NCBI GenBank assembly: GCA_004553575.1
Contig: SFLA01000002.1
Coordinates: 1 to 64,000 of the forward strand
DNA from: Clostridiales bacterium
GTDB lineage: Bacteria; Bacillota; Clostridia; Oscillospirales; CAG-382
Direction: 5' to 3'
Length of the DNA: 64,000 bases
The notes beneath the pieces were generated by a model that did no database searches, was not told the DNA's origin, and saw only the letters and a program-made list of their open reading frames with translations. A program made the translations under genes and the position numbers. This document shows positions 53,224 to 64,000 of the stretch, in pieces. Position 1 is the first letter of the stretch. Each line of letters opens with the position of its first letter.

Positions 53224-53301
53224 ATATTTCACCTCCCATTATAAATTATACGCGGGTATATTTCAAGTGGTAAACAAAATGCGCGCGCACGTTTTTTATG
53301 C

Positions 53302-53330
53302 TTTACTTTTCCTTCGCTCCGTGTTAAAAT
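53302..53330 (+). promoter_or_regulatory. Probable promoter of the yqeG-nfo operon
   Basis: TTTACT (53302-53307), 17-base spacer, TAAAAT (53325-53330). Confidence 0.5.
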
Positions 53331-53358
53331 AAACTGAGTATTTGTATGAGGCACATCA

Positions 53359-53892
53359 ATGAAAAAATATTCCCTTATTCCTGACCGTATGTTCGACAGC
53401 ATATACGATATAACCCCGGATCTGCTGAAGGACGAAAAGGTTGAAACGGTTATATTCGATATAGACAACACCATTGCTCCGTACAGTATCGACGAGCCGA
53501 CCGAGCAGATGAGCCGCTATCTGTTTTCCCTTCGTGACAGCGGTATTTCGGTGGCGCTCGCTTCGAATAATCACAGCGGACGGATCGATCTGTTTAACCG
53601 GAAGCTCGGCTTCTTTGCGGTTAAGAACGCAAAGAAGCCGTCGCGCCGTGCAGTCAGAATGTGTATCGATCGCTTCGGCGGATCGCCGGATACGACAATC
53701 GTAATCGGAGATCAGCTTTTTACCGATTGTCTTTGCGCTCACAGGGCGGGAGTGCGCGCATTTATTGTCGAGCCGATAGCGCGCAAGGAGGAAAATATGT
53801 TTATGAGATTCAAGCGCTGGCTCGAAAAGCCGCATAAAGCGGTTTTCAGAAGGAGGAACAAAAATGGCGGCATTGTTCGGACCGGGCGGTAA
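53359..53892 (+). CDS. yqeG: YqeG family HAD-IIIA phosphatase
   Basis: 177 residues. HAD motif I FDIDNTIAP (Asp nucleophile and Asp+2, about 33-41), motif II ASNN, motif III lysine in KKPS and motif IV GDQLFTD (about 118-124) are complete. The YqeG group acts on an unidentified phosphorylated substrate; homologues include mitochondrial phosphatidylglycerophosphatase GEP4. The basic tail overlaps the nfo-like gene by 29 bases. Confidence 0.92.
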   Translation: MKKYSLIPDRMFDSIYDITPDLLKDEKVETVIFDIDNTIAPYSIDEPTEQMSRYLFSLRDSGISVALASNNHSGRIDLFNRKLGFFAVKNAKKPSRRAVRMCIDRFGGSPDTTIVIGDQLFTDCLCAHRAGVRAFIVEPIARKEENMFMRFKRWLEKPHKAVFRRRNKNGGIVRTGR

Positions 53893-54718
53893 CTGCGAGC
53901 TGTTCGCACGAAGCGGCGCCAGGAGCACGCTTCAGGCCCCCGCGTTTGTAGCCGGAATGGGGCTTGACGCATACGAATACGAGGCGGGACGCGGTATAAA
54001 CGCTTCGCCGGATACTCTTGCGGCAATAGGCGCCGAGGCGCGGCGATGCGGGATAAAAATGTCCTTCCATACGCCGTACTTCATATCACTTTCGTCGGTT
54101 GAACCGGAAAAACGTGCAAAGAGCGTCGGATATATTACCGACAGCGCCGCCGCTTCCGCATTGCTCGGAGCGGAGGTAATGGTCGTGCACTGCGGCTCCT
54201 GCGCGTCCGTTCCGCGTGACACGGCGATGGGCTATTCGGCAGAGACACTGCTTGCCGCCGCCGAGCAGCTCGGTAAGCTCGGACTGGGAGTAAAGCTCGG
54301 TATCGAGACAATGGGCAAGGAAAACCAGCTCGGTACGCTGGAAGAAGTGGTAACGCTGTGCGGGCTTTCGCCCATGTTTGTTCCGGTGGTGGATTTCGGG
54401 CATCTTAACGCGCGCACTCTGGGCGGAATTAAAACCGCAGACGATTACATGCGCATATTCGATACTATCGCCTCGCGTCTCGGCAGCGAATATATAGATA
54501 CGCTGCACTGCCATTTTTCCAGAATCGAATACACGGCTAAGGGCGAAAAACGTCATCTTACCTTTGCGGATACCGAATTCGGTCCCGATCCGCTTCCGCT
54601 TATGAGCGTGATAGCCCGTCTCGGCATTTCGCCGACAATCATCTGCGAGTCTGCGGGCACCCAGTCGGCGGATTCGCTTACAATGAAGAATGCATATGAG
54701 AAAGCGAAAAACGGCTAA
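53864..54718 (+). CDS. nfo: Endonuclease IV-like (deoxyribonuclease IV) TIM-barrel protein
   Basis: 284 residues, AP endonuclease 2 family. The tri-zinc ligand set can be followed: His69 (SFHTPYF), His109 (VVHCGS), Glu148 (GIETMG), Asp177 and His180 (VVDFGHLNA), a His in TLHCHFSRIEY (about 215) and a late Glu in IICESAG. Members cut abasic sites in DNA. The N-terminus MAALFGPGG is shorter than in Nfo, as in the Firmicutes/archaeal branch annotated TIM barrel protein. AGGAGG precedes ATG 53864. Confidence 0.88.
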   Translation: MAALFGPGGNCELFARSGARSTLQAPAFVAGMGLDAYEYEAGRGINASPDTLAAIGAEARRCGIKMSFHTPYFISLSSVEPEKRAKSVGYITDSAAASALLGAEVMVVHCGSCASVPRDTAMGYSAETLLAAAEQLGKLGLGVKLGIETMGKENQLGTLEEVVTLCGLSPMFVPVVDFGHLNARTLGGIKTADDYMRIFDTIASRLGSEYIDTLHCHFSRIEYTAKGEKRHLTFADTEFGPDPLPLMSVIARLGISPTIICESAGTQSADSLTMKNAYEKAKNG

Positions 54719-55380
54719 GATAATTCTTATTTCCGCCGCAGCTGCGGCTGTTCTGTGCGTCGTATTGCTTACGGTATGCAACGCGGTCGTTATCCGTTCG
54801 TCAAGCGACGGGGTCATAGATGCTTCCGAAGCCGGCAGATACGATGCCATTCTCGTCTTCGGCTGTAAGGTCGGAGCGGACGGCACTCCGTCGGCGCTTC
54901 TGCGCGACAGGGTGGATTGCGCATGTGCGCTCTACTTTGCCGGAGTTTCAGACCGGATATTGATGAGCGGTCATGCCGATACATCCGGATACGACGAGGT
55001 TACCGCCATGAAGAAGCGCGCCGTCGAATCGGGAGTTCCGGAGGAGTGCATATACACCGACCCTATGGGGTACACCACATACGATTCGGTGCTCCGCGCA
55101 AGGGAAGTGTTCGGCTTTGATACCGTTATTGCCGTAACGCAGGAATTCCACATATACCGCGCCGTTTATCTCGCAAGGGCAGTCGGTATGGAGGCGGAGG
55201 GCGTTGCCGCACCGGAAAACGGTCATATTCCGGCTTATTCCACGGTTTACATCCGCGAGCCGCTCGCAAGGGTAAAGGCCGTGTACTGCGCCTTATTCCT
55301 TCCCGATTCCCGTTCGGACGGCGGGGAGGGTTCGCTTGGCGTTAATAACACAAGTATTAATGAAAACGGGGAACATTCAC

Positions 55381-55394
<14 letters not shown>
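54690..55394 (+). CDS. YdcF/SanA-like DUF218 membrane protein
   Basis: 234 residues; ATG 54690 or ATG 54696. N-terminal membrane helix after RKRKTAK (about 9-30), then a DUF218 domain: DAILVFGCKVGADGTPS (about 50-66), LLRDRVD, ILMSGHADTSGYDE, TTYDSVLRAREVF and ITQEFH-like VTQEFHIYRA. SanA relatives affect envelope barrier function, for example vancomycin sensitivity in enterobacteria. It overlaps nfo by 29 bases and prmA by 14, continuing the operon. Confidence 0.88.
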
Positions 55395-58322
<2,928 letters not shown>

Positions 58323-58325
58323 AAA

Positions 58326-59696
58326 ATGAAGAATCCTATACCGGTATACGGCAATTACGACGTAGTGGTTTGCGGCGGAGGAACCGCCGGCGCATTTGCG
58401 GCGATCGCGGCGGCGGATCAGGGTATGAGCGTGCTGGTTATCGAGCAGTTCGGATCGCTCGGCGGTACCGCCACCAACGGTCTGGTCACGCCGGTAATGC
58501 ACACCCACATAAACGGCAACCCGCAGTGCTCGTATATCTTCGACAGGCTTGTTGCACGCCAGAAGAAGTACGGCGGCTGCAACGACGCCGGAAATATGTT
58601 CGATCCGCTGGTGCTCGAAGTCGCTCTCGAGGAGCTTTGCGTCGAATCCGGAGCGAAGCTGCTGTATCACACTTTCGTGTCGGATGCAGTAGTGGAAAAC
58701 GGAGCCGTTACCGCGGTAAAGATAGTCAATAAGGGCGGCGAGCAGCTTGTAACCGGCAAAGTGTTTATAGATTGCACCGGCGACGGCGACGTATCGGTGC
58801 TTGCGGGAGCCGGATATACAAAAGGTAACCCCGAAACGGGAGTATGCCAGCCGATGTCTCTGCGCTACCTGCTCGGCGGCGTTGATATCCGCAAGGTCGG
58901 CGAATTTTTCGAATCCGAGACTGCCCGTACCGGAGCAAAAGGCGCAAGCTACGACCGCAGGGAAGAATCGGTTTACGCCGCCGTTACCGCAAACGGCGAG
59001 TGGGCGCTTACCGACTGCTTCCGCCGTGCGATAGCCGCCGGAGATCTCGAGCCCGAGGACGAGATGTATTGGCAGGTGTTCATGATACCGGGCAGAGCGG
59101 ACGGACTCGCCTTCAACTGCCCCGAATTCTTCGATCATATCGACGGCACCAATCCGGACGACCTTACATATTCGCAGATAAGGGGTAAAAAGGCGATACT
59201 CCGCCAGCTCGCTTTCTACAAGAAGTACATGAAGGGCTTTGAAAACGCCTATGTCGCCGAGATAGCGTCGATGGTCGGAATCCGCGAAAGCCGGAATATC
59301 GACTGCGAGTATGTGCTTACCGCGCGTGACCTGCTTTCACAGCGCAAGTTCGGCGATTGCGTATGCCAGTCGAATTATCCCATTGACATACACGGAAAAT
59401 CGCTTCATTTTTCGCTTGACGGTATAGAGAAGGATGAGTCGCGTCCCTGGTACGATATACCTTACCGTTCGCTCGTGGTCGCGGGGATCGACAATCTGCT
59501 GGTCGCCGGAAGATGTCTCGGCGCAGAATTCCTCGTGCAGTCCTCTCTCCGTGTTCAGCATTCCTGCCGTGCCACCGGCGAGGCTTGCGGTATTGCGGCG
59601 GCGCTTGCCGTGCGCGGCGGCGTTCCCTCCCGCGAGATTGACGGAGCCGAAGTCCGCAAGATAATGGTCGATAAAGGCGCCGTGTTCGCAGAATAA
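58326..59696 (+). CDS. FAD-dependent oxidoreductase (FAD_oxidored family)
   Basis: 456 residues; AAGGAGA precedes ATG 58326. The dinucleotide-binding motif VVVCGGGTAGAFAAIAAA (about 13-30) is followed by GSLGGTATNGLVTPV, typical of PF12831 proteins, which use FAD and often oxidise or reduce uronic-acid or carotenoid-like substrates. A C-terminal FAD contact GRCLGAEFLVQSSLRVQ is present. No signal peptide. The family is common near glycoside degradation genes, but here it follows ligA, with four bases between the genes. The substrate is unknown. Confidence 0.85.
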   Translation: MKNPIPVYGNYDVVVCGGGTAGAFAAIAAADQGMSVLVIEQFGSLGGTATNGLVTPVMHTHINGNPQCSYIFDRLVARQKKYGGCNDAGNMFDPLVLEVALEELCVESGAKLLYHTFVSDAVVENGAVTAVKIVNKGGEQLVTGKVFIDCTGDGDVSVLAGAGYTKGNPETGVCQPMSLRYLLGGVDIRKVGEFFESETARTGAKGASYDRREESVYAAVTANGEWALTDCFRRAIAAGDLEPEDEMYWQVFMIPGRADGLAFNCPEFFDHIDGTNPDDLTYSQIRGKKAILRQLAFYKKYMKGFENAYVAEIASMVGIRESRNIDCEYVLTARDLLSQRKFGDCVCQSNYPIDIHGKSLHFSLDGIEKDESRPWYDIPYRSLVVAGIDNLLVAGRCLGAEFLVQSSLRVQHSCRATGEACGIAAALAVRGGVPSREIDGAEVRKIMVDKGAVFAE

Positions 59697-59715
59697 CGCT
59701 GCAGACGAATGAATA

Positions 59716-59747
59716 AAGGCTCTCACGGAATAAACCGTGGGAGCCTT
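59716..59747. terminator. Shared terminator between the FAD oxidoreductase and ybaK genes
   Basis: AAGGCTCTCACGG (59716-59728) pairs with CCGTGGGAGCCTT (59735-59747) across AATAAA. T-rich sequence lies on both sides, so it can serve both convergent genes. Confidence 0.8.
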
Positions 59748-59759
59748 CGTTTATCAGAT

Positions 59760-60239
59760 TTACGCGGTAATGCCGTGAAGCGTAAGCGGAACCGCCTTTG
59801 CGAGGTCTTCCGGGCTGAGCTCTATCTGAAGCCCGATTCTTCCGCCGGATACGAATATCGTATCTTTTCCTTCTGCCGACGAATCCAGAACCGTAGCAAA
59901 CCGCTTTTTCATACCCACCGGAGAACAGCCGCCGTGGATATACCCCGTAAGCGGGAGCAGCTCGCGCGATTTTATCATTGCAACCGATTTCTCGCCGACC
60001 GCCCTCGCCGCCTTTTTAAGGTCAAGCTCCGCACATACCGGCACAATAAAAACGTAGTACACGCCCGAGGACGCACGGGTAACGAGCGTCTTGAACACCC
60101 TTTCGGGGTCCTCGCCGAGTACGCTCGCAACGTCCGCTCCGGAGACAGCTCCGGTATCGGTGTAATTACGGCAGACATAACTTATTCCGGCCTTGTCGAG
60201 CATGCGCATGGCGTTGGTCTTTTCAGCGGCTTTACCCAT
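59760..60239 (-). CDS. ybaK: Cys-tRNA(Pro)/Cys-tRNA deacylase YbaK
   Basis: 159 residues. The editing domain shows KTNAMRMLDKAGI at the start, VFKTLVTR (with the catalytic Lys, about 48-55), and GGCSPVGMKKR (about 103-113). It hydrolyses mischarged Cys-tRNA(Pro). ATG 60239 overlaps the lipoprotein gene by eight bases, in an operon with nadE. Confidence 0.93.
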   Translation of the reverse strand: MGKAAEKTNAMRMLDKAGISYVCRNYTDTGAVSGADVASVLGEDPERVFKTLVTRASSGVYYVFIVPVCAELDLKKAARAVGEKSVAMIKSRELLPLTGYIHGGCSPVGMKKRFATVLDSSAEGKDTIFVSGGRIGLQIELSPEDLAKAVPLTLHGITA

Positions 60240-60594
60240 CGCTTTCGCCGCTCCTTTTTAAGGATACCCCGCCGATATACAGCAGGTCGCCCTTAACCGT
60301 GAATTCGTTTGTTCCGAGCAGCGCGAAGGTATCTTCGGTTATCCCGCGCAGTGCGGCGGAATAATCGTCGGTCGAAACGGTAAGCAGCTTTCCGCTTACC
60401 GAGTACTCTATTTGGAATTCCAGCCCGAGCACGGTAAGCGTTCCGCAGCCCGTATCCCCGAATTCAATCGCCATGTCGCCGCCTTCGTCGCTCCAGCGCG
60501 TCCCCGCAAGCGGGTTCCCGGAACTGTTTTTGCAGGAGCACAGCGACAGCGCGAGCATAAAAGCCACCGACAGCAGAGCCAGTTTATTTTTCAT
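60232..60594 (-). CDS. Small lipoprotein of unknown function
   Basis: 120 residues. Lipoprotein signal with LCSC (Cys21), then a compact beta-rich domain of about 95 residues: GTRWSDEGGDMAIEF, LEFQIEYSVSGKLLTVS and GDLLYIGGVSLKR. This lipocalin-like or DUF5640-type pattern (a test for weight of a term against a residual) is found in many small Clostridia lipoproteins. It lies between nadE and ybaK with overlaps of 11 and 8 bases. Confidence 0.75.
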   Translation of the reverse strand: MKNKLALLSVAFMLALSLCSCKNSSGNPLAGTRWSDEGGDMAIEFGDTGCGTLTVLGLEFQIEYSVSGKLLTVSTDDYSAALRGITEDTFALLGTNEFTVKGDLLYIGGVSLKRSGESDG

Positions 60595-61312
60595 ATACGT
60601 GAGGGCCGGAGCGCTTGTGCTCGCTCATTGCGTGGCGGCGCTCGATTATCGGTTTAGCGCTCTCGGAGGTCTCTCCGGTAAGCAGCAGCGAGTCGATTTC
60701 CGCGTAGGTTACGCCCATCTCTCCCTCGTCGGTCTGTCCGTCGAACAGCCCCGCCGACGGAGCCTTGGTTATGATATGCTCGGGCGCGCCGAGGTATCTC
60801 AGGAATTCGTATATCTCGGTTACCGTAAGGTCGGATATCGGGTTAAGATCGTAGGCGCCGTCGCCCCATTTGGTGAAATATCCCATATACCCCTCGCTCC
60901 GGTTTCCGGTTCCTGCCACGAGGTATCCCTTGGATTGCGCTACCGCATAAAGCACAGTCATACGCAGACGCGGATTAATGTTTGTGCCCGCAGGATCGGT
61001 CACCTTAAGCGATTTTTCTATTGCGGCGCAAAGCGCGTCCTTTGTGTCCGAAAGATCGACCGTTATGCATTCTATTCCGAATTTCTCTGCGGCACGAAGC
61101 GCGTCGTCGCGGTCGCTTCCGTAGTTCTGCCTGCTGTGGCAGGGCATTATAACTCCGATAACATTGTCGGTTGCCCTTTTGCAGATAGCAGATACAAGAG
61201 TGCAGTCCTTGCCTCCGCTGTTGCCGTATACGATTCCCTTTGCTCCGGAATCGCGCAGTATGCCGCGCACCCAATCGGCGCGTGCTTCAATCTCTTTTTC
61301 GTAATCACGCAT
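60584..61312 (-). CDS. nadE: NH3-dependent NAD+ synthetase
   Basis: 242 residues, without glutaminase domain. The PP-loop is NSGGKDCT (about 31-38), with Lys-Asp-Cys where many NadE have Ile-Asp-Ser, but the rest is NadE: NINPRLRMTVLYAVAQSKG, GTGNRSEGYMGYFTKWGDGAYD (ammonia and NaAD site) and PSAGLFDGQTDEGEMG. It makes NAD from deamido-NAD with ATP and ammonia. GAGGTGAAA precedes ATG 61312; near-consensus promoter at 61335-61363, divergent from the sirtuin gene that consumes NAD. Confidence 0.94.
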   Translation of the reverse strand: MRDYEKEIEARADWVRGILRDSGAKGIVYGNSGGKDCTLVSAICKRATDNVIGVIMPCHSRQNYGSDRDDALRAAEKFGIECITVDLSDTKDALCAAIEKSLKVTDPAGTNINPRLRMTVLYAVAQSKGYLVAGTGNRSEGYMGYFTKWGDGAYDLNPISDLTVTEIYEFLRYLGAPEHIITKAPSAGLFDGQTDEGEMGVTYAEIDSLLLTGETSESAKPIIERRHAMSEHKRSGPHVYEK

Positions 61313-61334
61313 TTTGTTGTTTCACCTCATCGGT

Positions 61335-61363
61335 ATTATGCGATAGTTGCCTTAAAATGTCAA
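61335..61363 (-). promoter_or_regulatory. Sigma-A promoter of nadE
   Basis: Minus strand TTGACA (61363-61358), 17-base spacer, CATAAT (61340-61335). Confidence 0.8.
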
Positions 61364-61404
61364 TAAGCATTGTTGAAAAACGGTTATTTTTTTGCTTTAC
61401 GGTC

Positions 61405-61434
61405 TTTACAACGTGTTTACGGGGGTGATATAAT
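61405..61434 (+). promoter_or_regulatory. Promoter of the micropeptide-sirtuin operon
   Basis: TTTACA (61405-61410), 18-base spacer, TATAAT (61429-61434). A second TATAAT overlaps at 61434-61439. Confidence 0.7.
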
Positions 61435-61461
61435 ATAATGCTGTGAAAGGATGTGCCGTTT

Positions 61462-61551
61462 ATGGATGTTAAAAGATTTGTAGCTTTGCTTCTGGTCGCA
61501 TTAATGGTGCTTTCCACGGCGTTCATCGTTCTATATTTCATTGCAGGGTAA
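61462..61551 (+). CDS. 29-residue hydrophobic peptide ahead of the sirtuin gene
   Basis: ATG 61462 follows AAAGGATG at good spacing and a good promoter. The peptide begins MDVKRFVALLLVALM and is almost wholly hydrophobic after the basic start, ending at TAA 61549-61551, six bases before the sirtuin ATG. It could be a membrane micropeptide or a leader that couples translation of the sirtuin gene. It is too short for family assignment. Confidence 0.5.
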   Translation: MDVKRFVALLLVALMVLSTAFIVLYFIAG

Positions 61552-61557
61552 TAGAAT

Positions 61558-62259
61558 ATGAATACCCGTCTTGCAGAGATTATTGAGGATTCGTCGCGCA
61601 TCGTCTTTTTCGGCGGCGCCGGCGTTTCGACCGAAAGCGGTATACCCGATTTCAGAGGGGCGGAGGGACTGTATTCGCTCGTTCCGGAGGAGATTATCAG
61701 TCACTCGTATTTTTTCGCTCATACCGACCGTTTTTTCGAATTTTACAAATCAAAGCTGTGCTATCCCGATGCTCTGCCGAATCCCGCGCATATTGCAATC
61801 GCGGGGCTCGAGGCCGCCGGGAAGCTGACCGCGGTTATAACCCAGAATATCGACGGTCTGCATCAGGCGGCGGGCAGCAAAACCGTGTACGAGCTTCACG
61901 GTTCGGTACACCGCAACACCTGCCTTGCCTGCGGAAGAAAATACGGTCTGGATTATATTCTTGCATCGGACGGAGTGCCGCACTGCTCCTGCGGCGGGCT
62001 GATAAAGCCCGACGTCGTGCTTTACGGAGAGCAGCTTGACGGCGGAGTTATAAACGCCTCGGTAAGGGCTATTTCGCATTGCGATACGCTTATAGTCGGA
62101 GGCACCTCGCTTGCCGTATATCCTGCGGCGGGACTTATAAATTATTTCTGCGGCAAGCATCTGGTTCTTATCAACAAGACGCCGACCGCCGCCGACGGTA
62201 TGGCGGATCTCGTTATCCGCGATCCGATCGGCGAGATGCTCGGAGGCATCGGGACGTAA
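61558..62259 (+). CDS. cobB: Sirtuin, NAD-dependent protein deacylase
   Basis: 233 residues. GGAGVSTESGIPDFRG (about 19-34), TQNIDGLHQAAGS (about 95-107) and the catalytic His in ELHGSVH (about 114) are intact. A zinc site comes from CLACG and CSCGG. VVLYGEQL follows where class members carry FGE, and the NAD-site strands LIVGGTSLAVYPA are kept. It removes acetyl or longer acyl groups from lysines using NAD. Placed divergently from nadE, which supplies the cosubstrate. Confidence 0.95.
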   Translation: MNTRLAEIIEDSSRIVFFGGAGVSTESGIPDFRGAEGLYSLVPEEIISHSYFFAHTDRFFEFYKSKLCYPDALPNPAHIAIAGLEAAGKLTAVITQNIDGLHQAAGSKTVYELHGSVHRNTCLACGRKYGLDYILASDGVPHCSCGGLIKPDVVLYGEQLDGGVINASVRAISHCDTLIVGGTSLAVYPAAGLINYFCGKHLVLINKTPTAADGMADLVIRDPIGEMLGGIGT

Positions 62260-62284
62260 ACCTTTTTTGGGGGGAGTCCCGTAT

Positions 62285-63334
62285 ATGAAAAAAACCGTTG
62301 CGGTAGTATTCGGAGGCGAATCCGGCGAGCATTCCGTGTCCTGTGTTACCGGCGCGTGGGTCGCCGACCGGCTGGAGGAATGCGGCTATAACGTCGTGCG
62401 TGTGGGGATAACCGTGCAGGGCGGCTGGTTTCTGTATTCCGGCGGGTCGGAGGAGATGCGCTCCGGCGCCTGGGAGCTCGACGGCAGCAGACTGTTCCCG
62501 GCGGTAATATCACCGTCGCGCGGTGACGGCGGACTGCTTGTCGGCGGAAAGCCAATGCGTATAGACGCGGTGTTTCCCGCCGTTCACGGCAGATACGGGG
62601 AAGACGGTACTCTTCAGGGCCTGCTTGAGCTTTCCGGTATACCGTTTGTGGGCTGCGGAACCTTTTCGTCGGCAGTGTGTATGGACAAAATCGCCGCAAA
62701 GCTGATATGCGCATCGGCGGGGATACCGGTGCTGCCGCATAGAGAATACCGCGCCGGCGGAGTTTCGCCCGAGCACGCCGCAGATGAATGCGAGTCCGCG
62801 TTCGGATATCCGGTGTTTGTAAAGCCCGCACGCTCGGGATCGTCTTTAGGTATAACCCGCGCAGTGTGCCGCGAGGAGCTGATATCCGGTTTTGAAGCCG
62901 CGTTCGGCGTGGACGACAAACTGCTGGCGGAGCCCGCGCTTGCTTCCCCGCGTGAGATCGAGACGGCAATTCTCGACTGCGGAGAGCTTACCGTTTCCGA
63001 ATGCGGCGAGATAAGCAGCGGATCGGTGTTTTACGATTACGACGCCAAATATGTTAACGGAGATTCCGTCTGTACGGTACCCGCCGTGCTTGCACCGGGA
63101 TTATCCGATACGCTTCGTGCCGCGGCGGCTTCCGCGTTCACCTCGCTCGGATGCAGGGGAATGGCGCGGGTCGACTTCTTTGTCTGCGGCGATAAATGGT
63201 ATTTCAACGAAATCAACACGATACCCGGGCTCACGCCGATAAGCATGTACCCGAAACTTATGGAGGAAAGCGGTATTTCCGGCGCGCAGCTTGTCCGGCT
63301 GCTCACAGAAAGTGCCTGCAGAAATTCAAGATGA
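62285..63334 (+). CDS. ddl: D-alanine--D-alanine ligase
   Basis: 349 residues from ATG 62285, with a run of G (62270-62276, GGGGGGAG) as ribosome binding site. ATP-grasp: VVFGGESGEHSVSC (about 6-19), HGRYGEDGTLQG (about 105-116), FVKPARSGSSLGIT, YDYDAKY and the metal-binding FNEINTIPGLTPISMYPKL (about 313-331). The Tyr in the omega loop region is in the YDYDAKY form seen in D-Ala-D-Ala rather than D-Ala-D-Lac ligases, pointing to vancomycin-sensitive precursor synthesis. Its stop overlaps murI (ATGA). Confidence 0.96.
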   Translation: MKKTVAVVFGGESGEHSVSCVTGAWVADRLEECGYNVVRVGITVQGGWFLYSGGSEEMRSGAWELDGSRLFPAVISPSRGDGGLLVGGKPMRIDAVFPAVHGRYGEDGTLQGLLELSGIPFVGCGTFSSAVCMDKIAAKLICASAGIPVLPHREYRAGGVSPEHAADECESAFGYPVFVKPARSGSSLGITRAVCREELISGFEAAFGVDDKLLAEPALASPREIETAILDCGELTVSECGEISSGSVFYDYDAKYVNGDSVCTVPAVLAPGLSDTLRAAAASAFTSLGCRGMARVDFFVCGDKWYFNEINTIPGLTPISMYPKLMEESGISGAQLVRLLTESACRNSR

Positions 63335-64000
63335 TCGGAATATTCGATTCCGGACTGGGCGGACTGACCGCCGTAAACGAGCTTAAAGCGGCTCTTCCGG
63401 ACGAAAACTTCATATACTTCGGCGATACCGCGCGTATACCGTACGGTACCCGCAGCGTGGATACGATCCGTTCCTACGCCCTGCAGGACTGTCGGTTTCT
63501 TGTGTCAAAGGGAGTCGACGCGATACTCGTCGCCTGCGGCACGGTAAGCACCAACGCGCTTGATACCCTGCGAGCCGCCTTTGACCTGCCCATAGTAGGG
63601 GTGGTGGAGGGCGCGGCGAAGAAGGCGGCGGAGATTGCCTCGCGGGGACGCGGAAGGGTGCTGGTGCTCGGTACTCCCGCGACGGTTCGCAGCGGCGCGT
63701 TCGGGAAAGCGGTGCGTGACCACGGCTGCGAAGACGTCCGCAGCGTCGCCTGTCCTATGTTCGTTCCGCTGGCGGAAAACGGCTACACCTCTTTGAGCGA
63801 TATTGCCGCGGTGGAGATAGCCCGGGAATACCTCGAGCCTTACCGCGCTTACGCTCCGGATGCGGTCATACTCGGCTGCACCCATTATCCGCTGCTGGGA
63901 GATATTATCGGCAGTTTTCTGCCCGGAAGCGTTCTCGTCAGCTCGGGAGCCGAGGCTGTCGCGGAGCTTAAAGAAACACTTACACGCAGCCGTCTTCTGT
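63331..64000 (+). CDS. murI: Glutamate racemase, 3' end outside the window
   Basis: 223 codons to the window edge. MIGIFDSGLGGLTAVNEL carries the first catalytic-site Asp-Ser, followed by YFGDTARIPYGTRS, LVACGTVSTNA (first catalytic Cys) and ILGCTHYPLL (second catalytic Cys). It supplies D-glutamate for peptidoglycan. Coupling with ddl makes a cell-wall precursor pair. Only about the last 40 residues are missing. Confidence 0.96.
   Translation, partial: MIGIFDSGLGGLTAVNELKAALPDENFIYFGDTARIPYGTRSVDTIRSYALQDCRFLVSKGVDAILVACGTVSTNALDTLRAAFDLPIVGVVEGAAKKAAEIASRGRGRVLVLGTPATVRSGAFGKAVRDHGCEDVRSVACPMFVPLAENGYTSLSDIAAVEIAREYLEPYRAYAPDAVILGCTHYPLLGDIIGSFLPGSVLVSSGAEAVAELKETLTRSRLL

Overview
The window reads as chromosome of a spore-forming Clostridia-type Firmicute (Bacillota). 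The evidence is the syntenic spoIVB-spo0A pair, the ylxM-ffh-rpsP-khpA-rimM-trmD block, AGGAGG-type ribosome binding sites, sigma-A promoters of the TTGACA-17-TATAAT type and many GTG/TTG starts. Base composition is moderately GC-rich and even. I saw no rRNA, tRNA, CRISPR array, insertion sequence or prophage. Gene content (SPFH/zinc-ribbon/TPM cluster, DUF6259 protein, orphan sugar-type binding proteins) fits an uncultured gut or rumen Oscillospirales/Christensenellales-like lineage; that placement is inference.

Layout. 0-7.8 kb: an edge fragment, an SRAP protein, a monoacylglycerol-lipase-like hydrolase, a small membrane protein, then an SPFH / zinc-ribbon / TPM membrane-stress-type cluster interrupted by a decayed lipoprotein gene, and a hotdog thioesterase cut by one in-frame stop. 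7.9-13.4 kb: an MFS carrier and a free-standing E2-like acyltransferase, divergent from two tandem solute-binding lipoproteins. 13.4-19.3 kb: a sugar-nucleotidyltransferase, a P-loop ATPase, comF with a TtcA-like gene, rplM-rpsI and a DMT carrier. 19.4-23 kb: a complete polar amino-acid ABC importer and a YitT protein. 23.1-28.9 kb: thymidine kinase coupled to a degenerate, truncated superfamily-1 helicase relative, then a second pair of solute-binding lipoproteins. 29-34.5 kb: spoIVB, spo0A, feoAB and a copper-amine-oxidase-fold membrane protein. 34.6-43.4 kb: a Clp/Hsp100 ATPase without middle domain, the SRP/ribosome-maturation operon running into an O-antigen-ligase-like membrane protein and two DUF4330-like proteins, then HPr. 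43.4-50.7 kb: uvrC, rsmD, coaD, an enolase-superfamily enzyme, a 2-hydroxyacid dehydrogenase and a DUF6259 glycosidase-like protein. 50.7-64 kb: recD2, yqeG, nfo, ydcF-like, prmA, ligA, an FAD oxidoreductase, ybaK, a lipoprotein, nadE, divergent sirtuin, ddl and the start of murI.

Most genes sit in tight operons with ATGA, GTGA or TAATG overlaps. The most unusual items are: Spo0A whose receiver domain has Glu in place of the phospho-accepting Asp and Gly in place of one acidic-pocket Asp; the pseudo-helicase coupled to tdk; the Clp ATPase lacking the M-domain; a three-arm repeat between the ylxM promoter and gene; the single-nonsense thioesterase; and the four orphan binding proteins in two tandem pairs.
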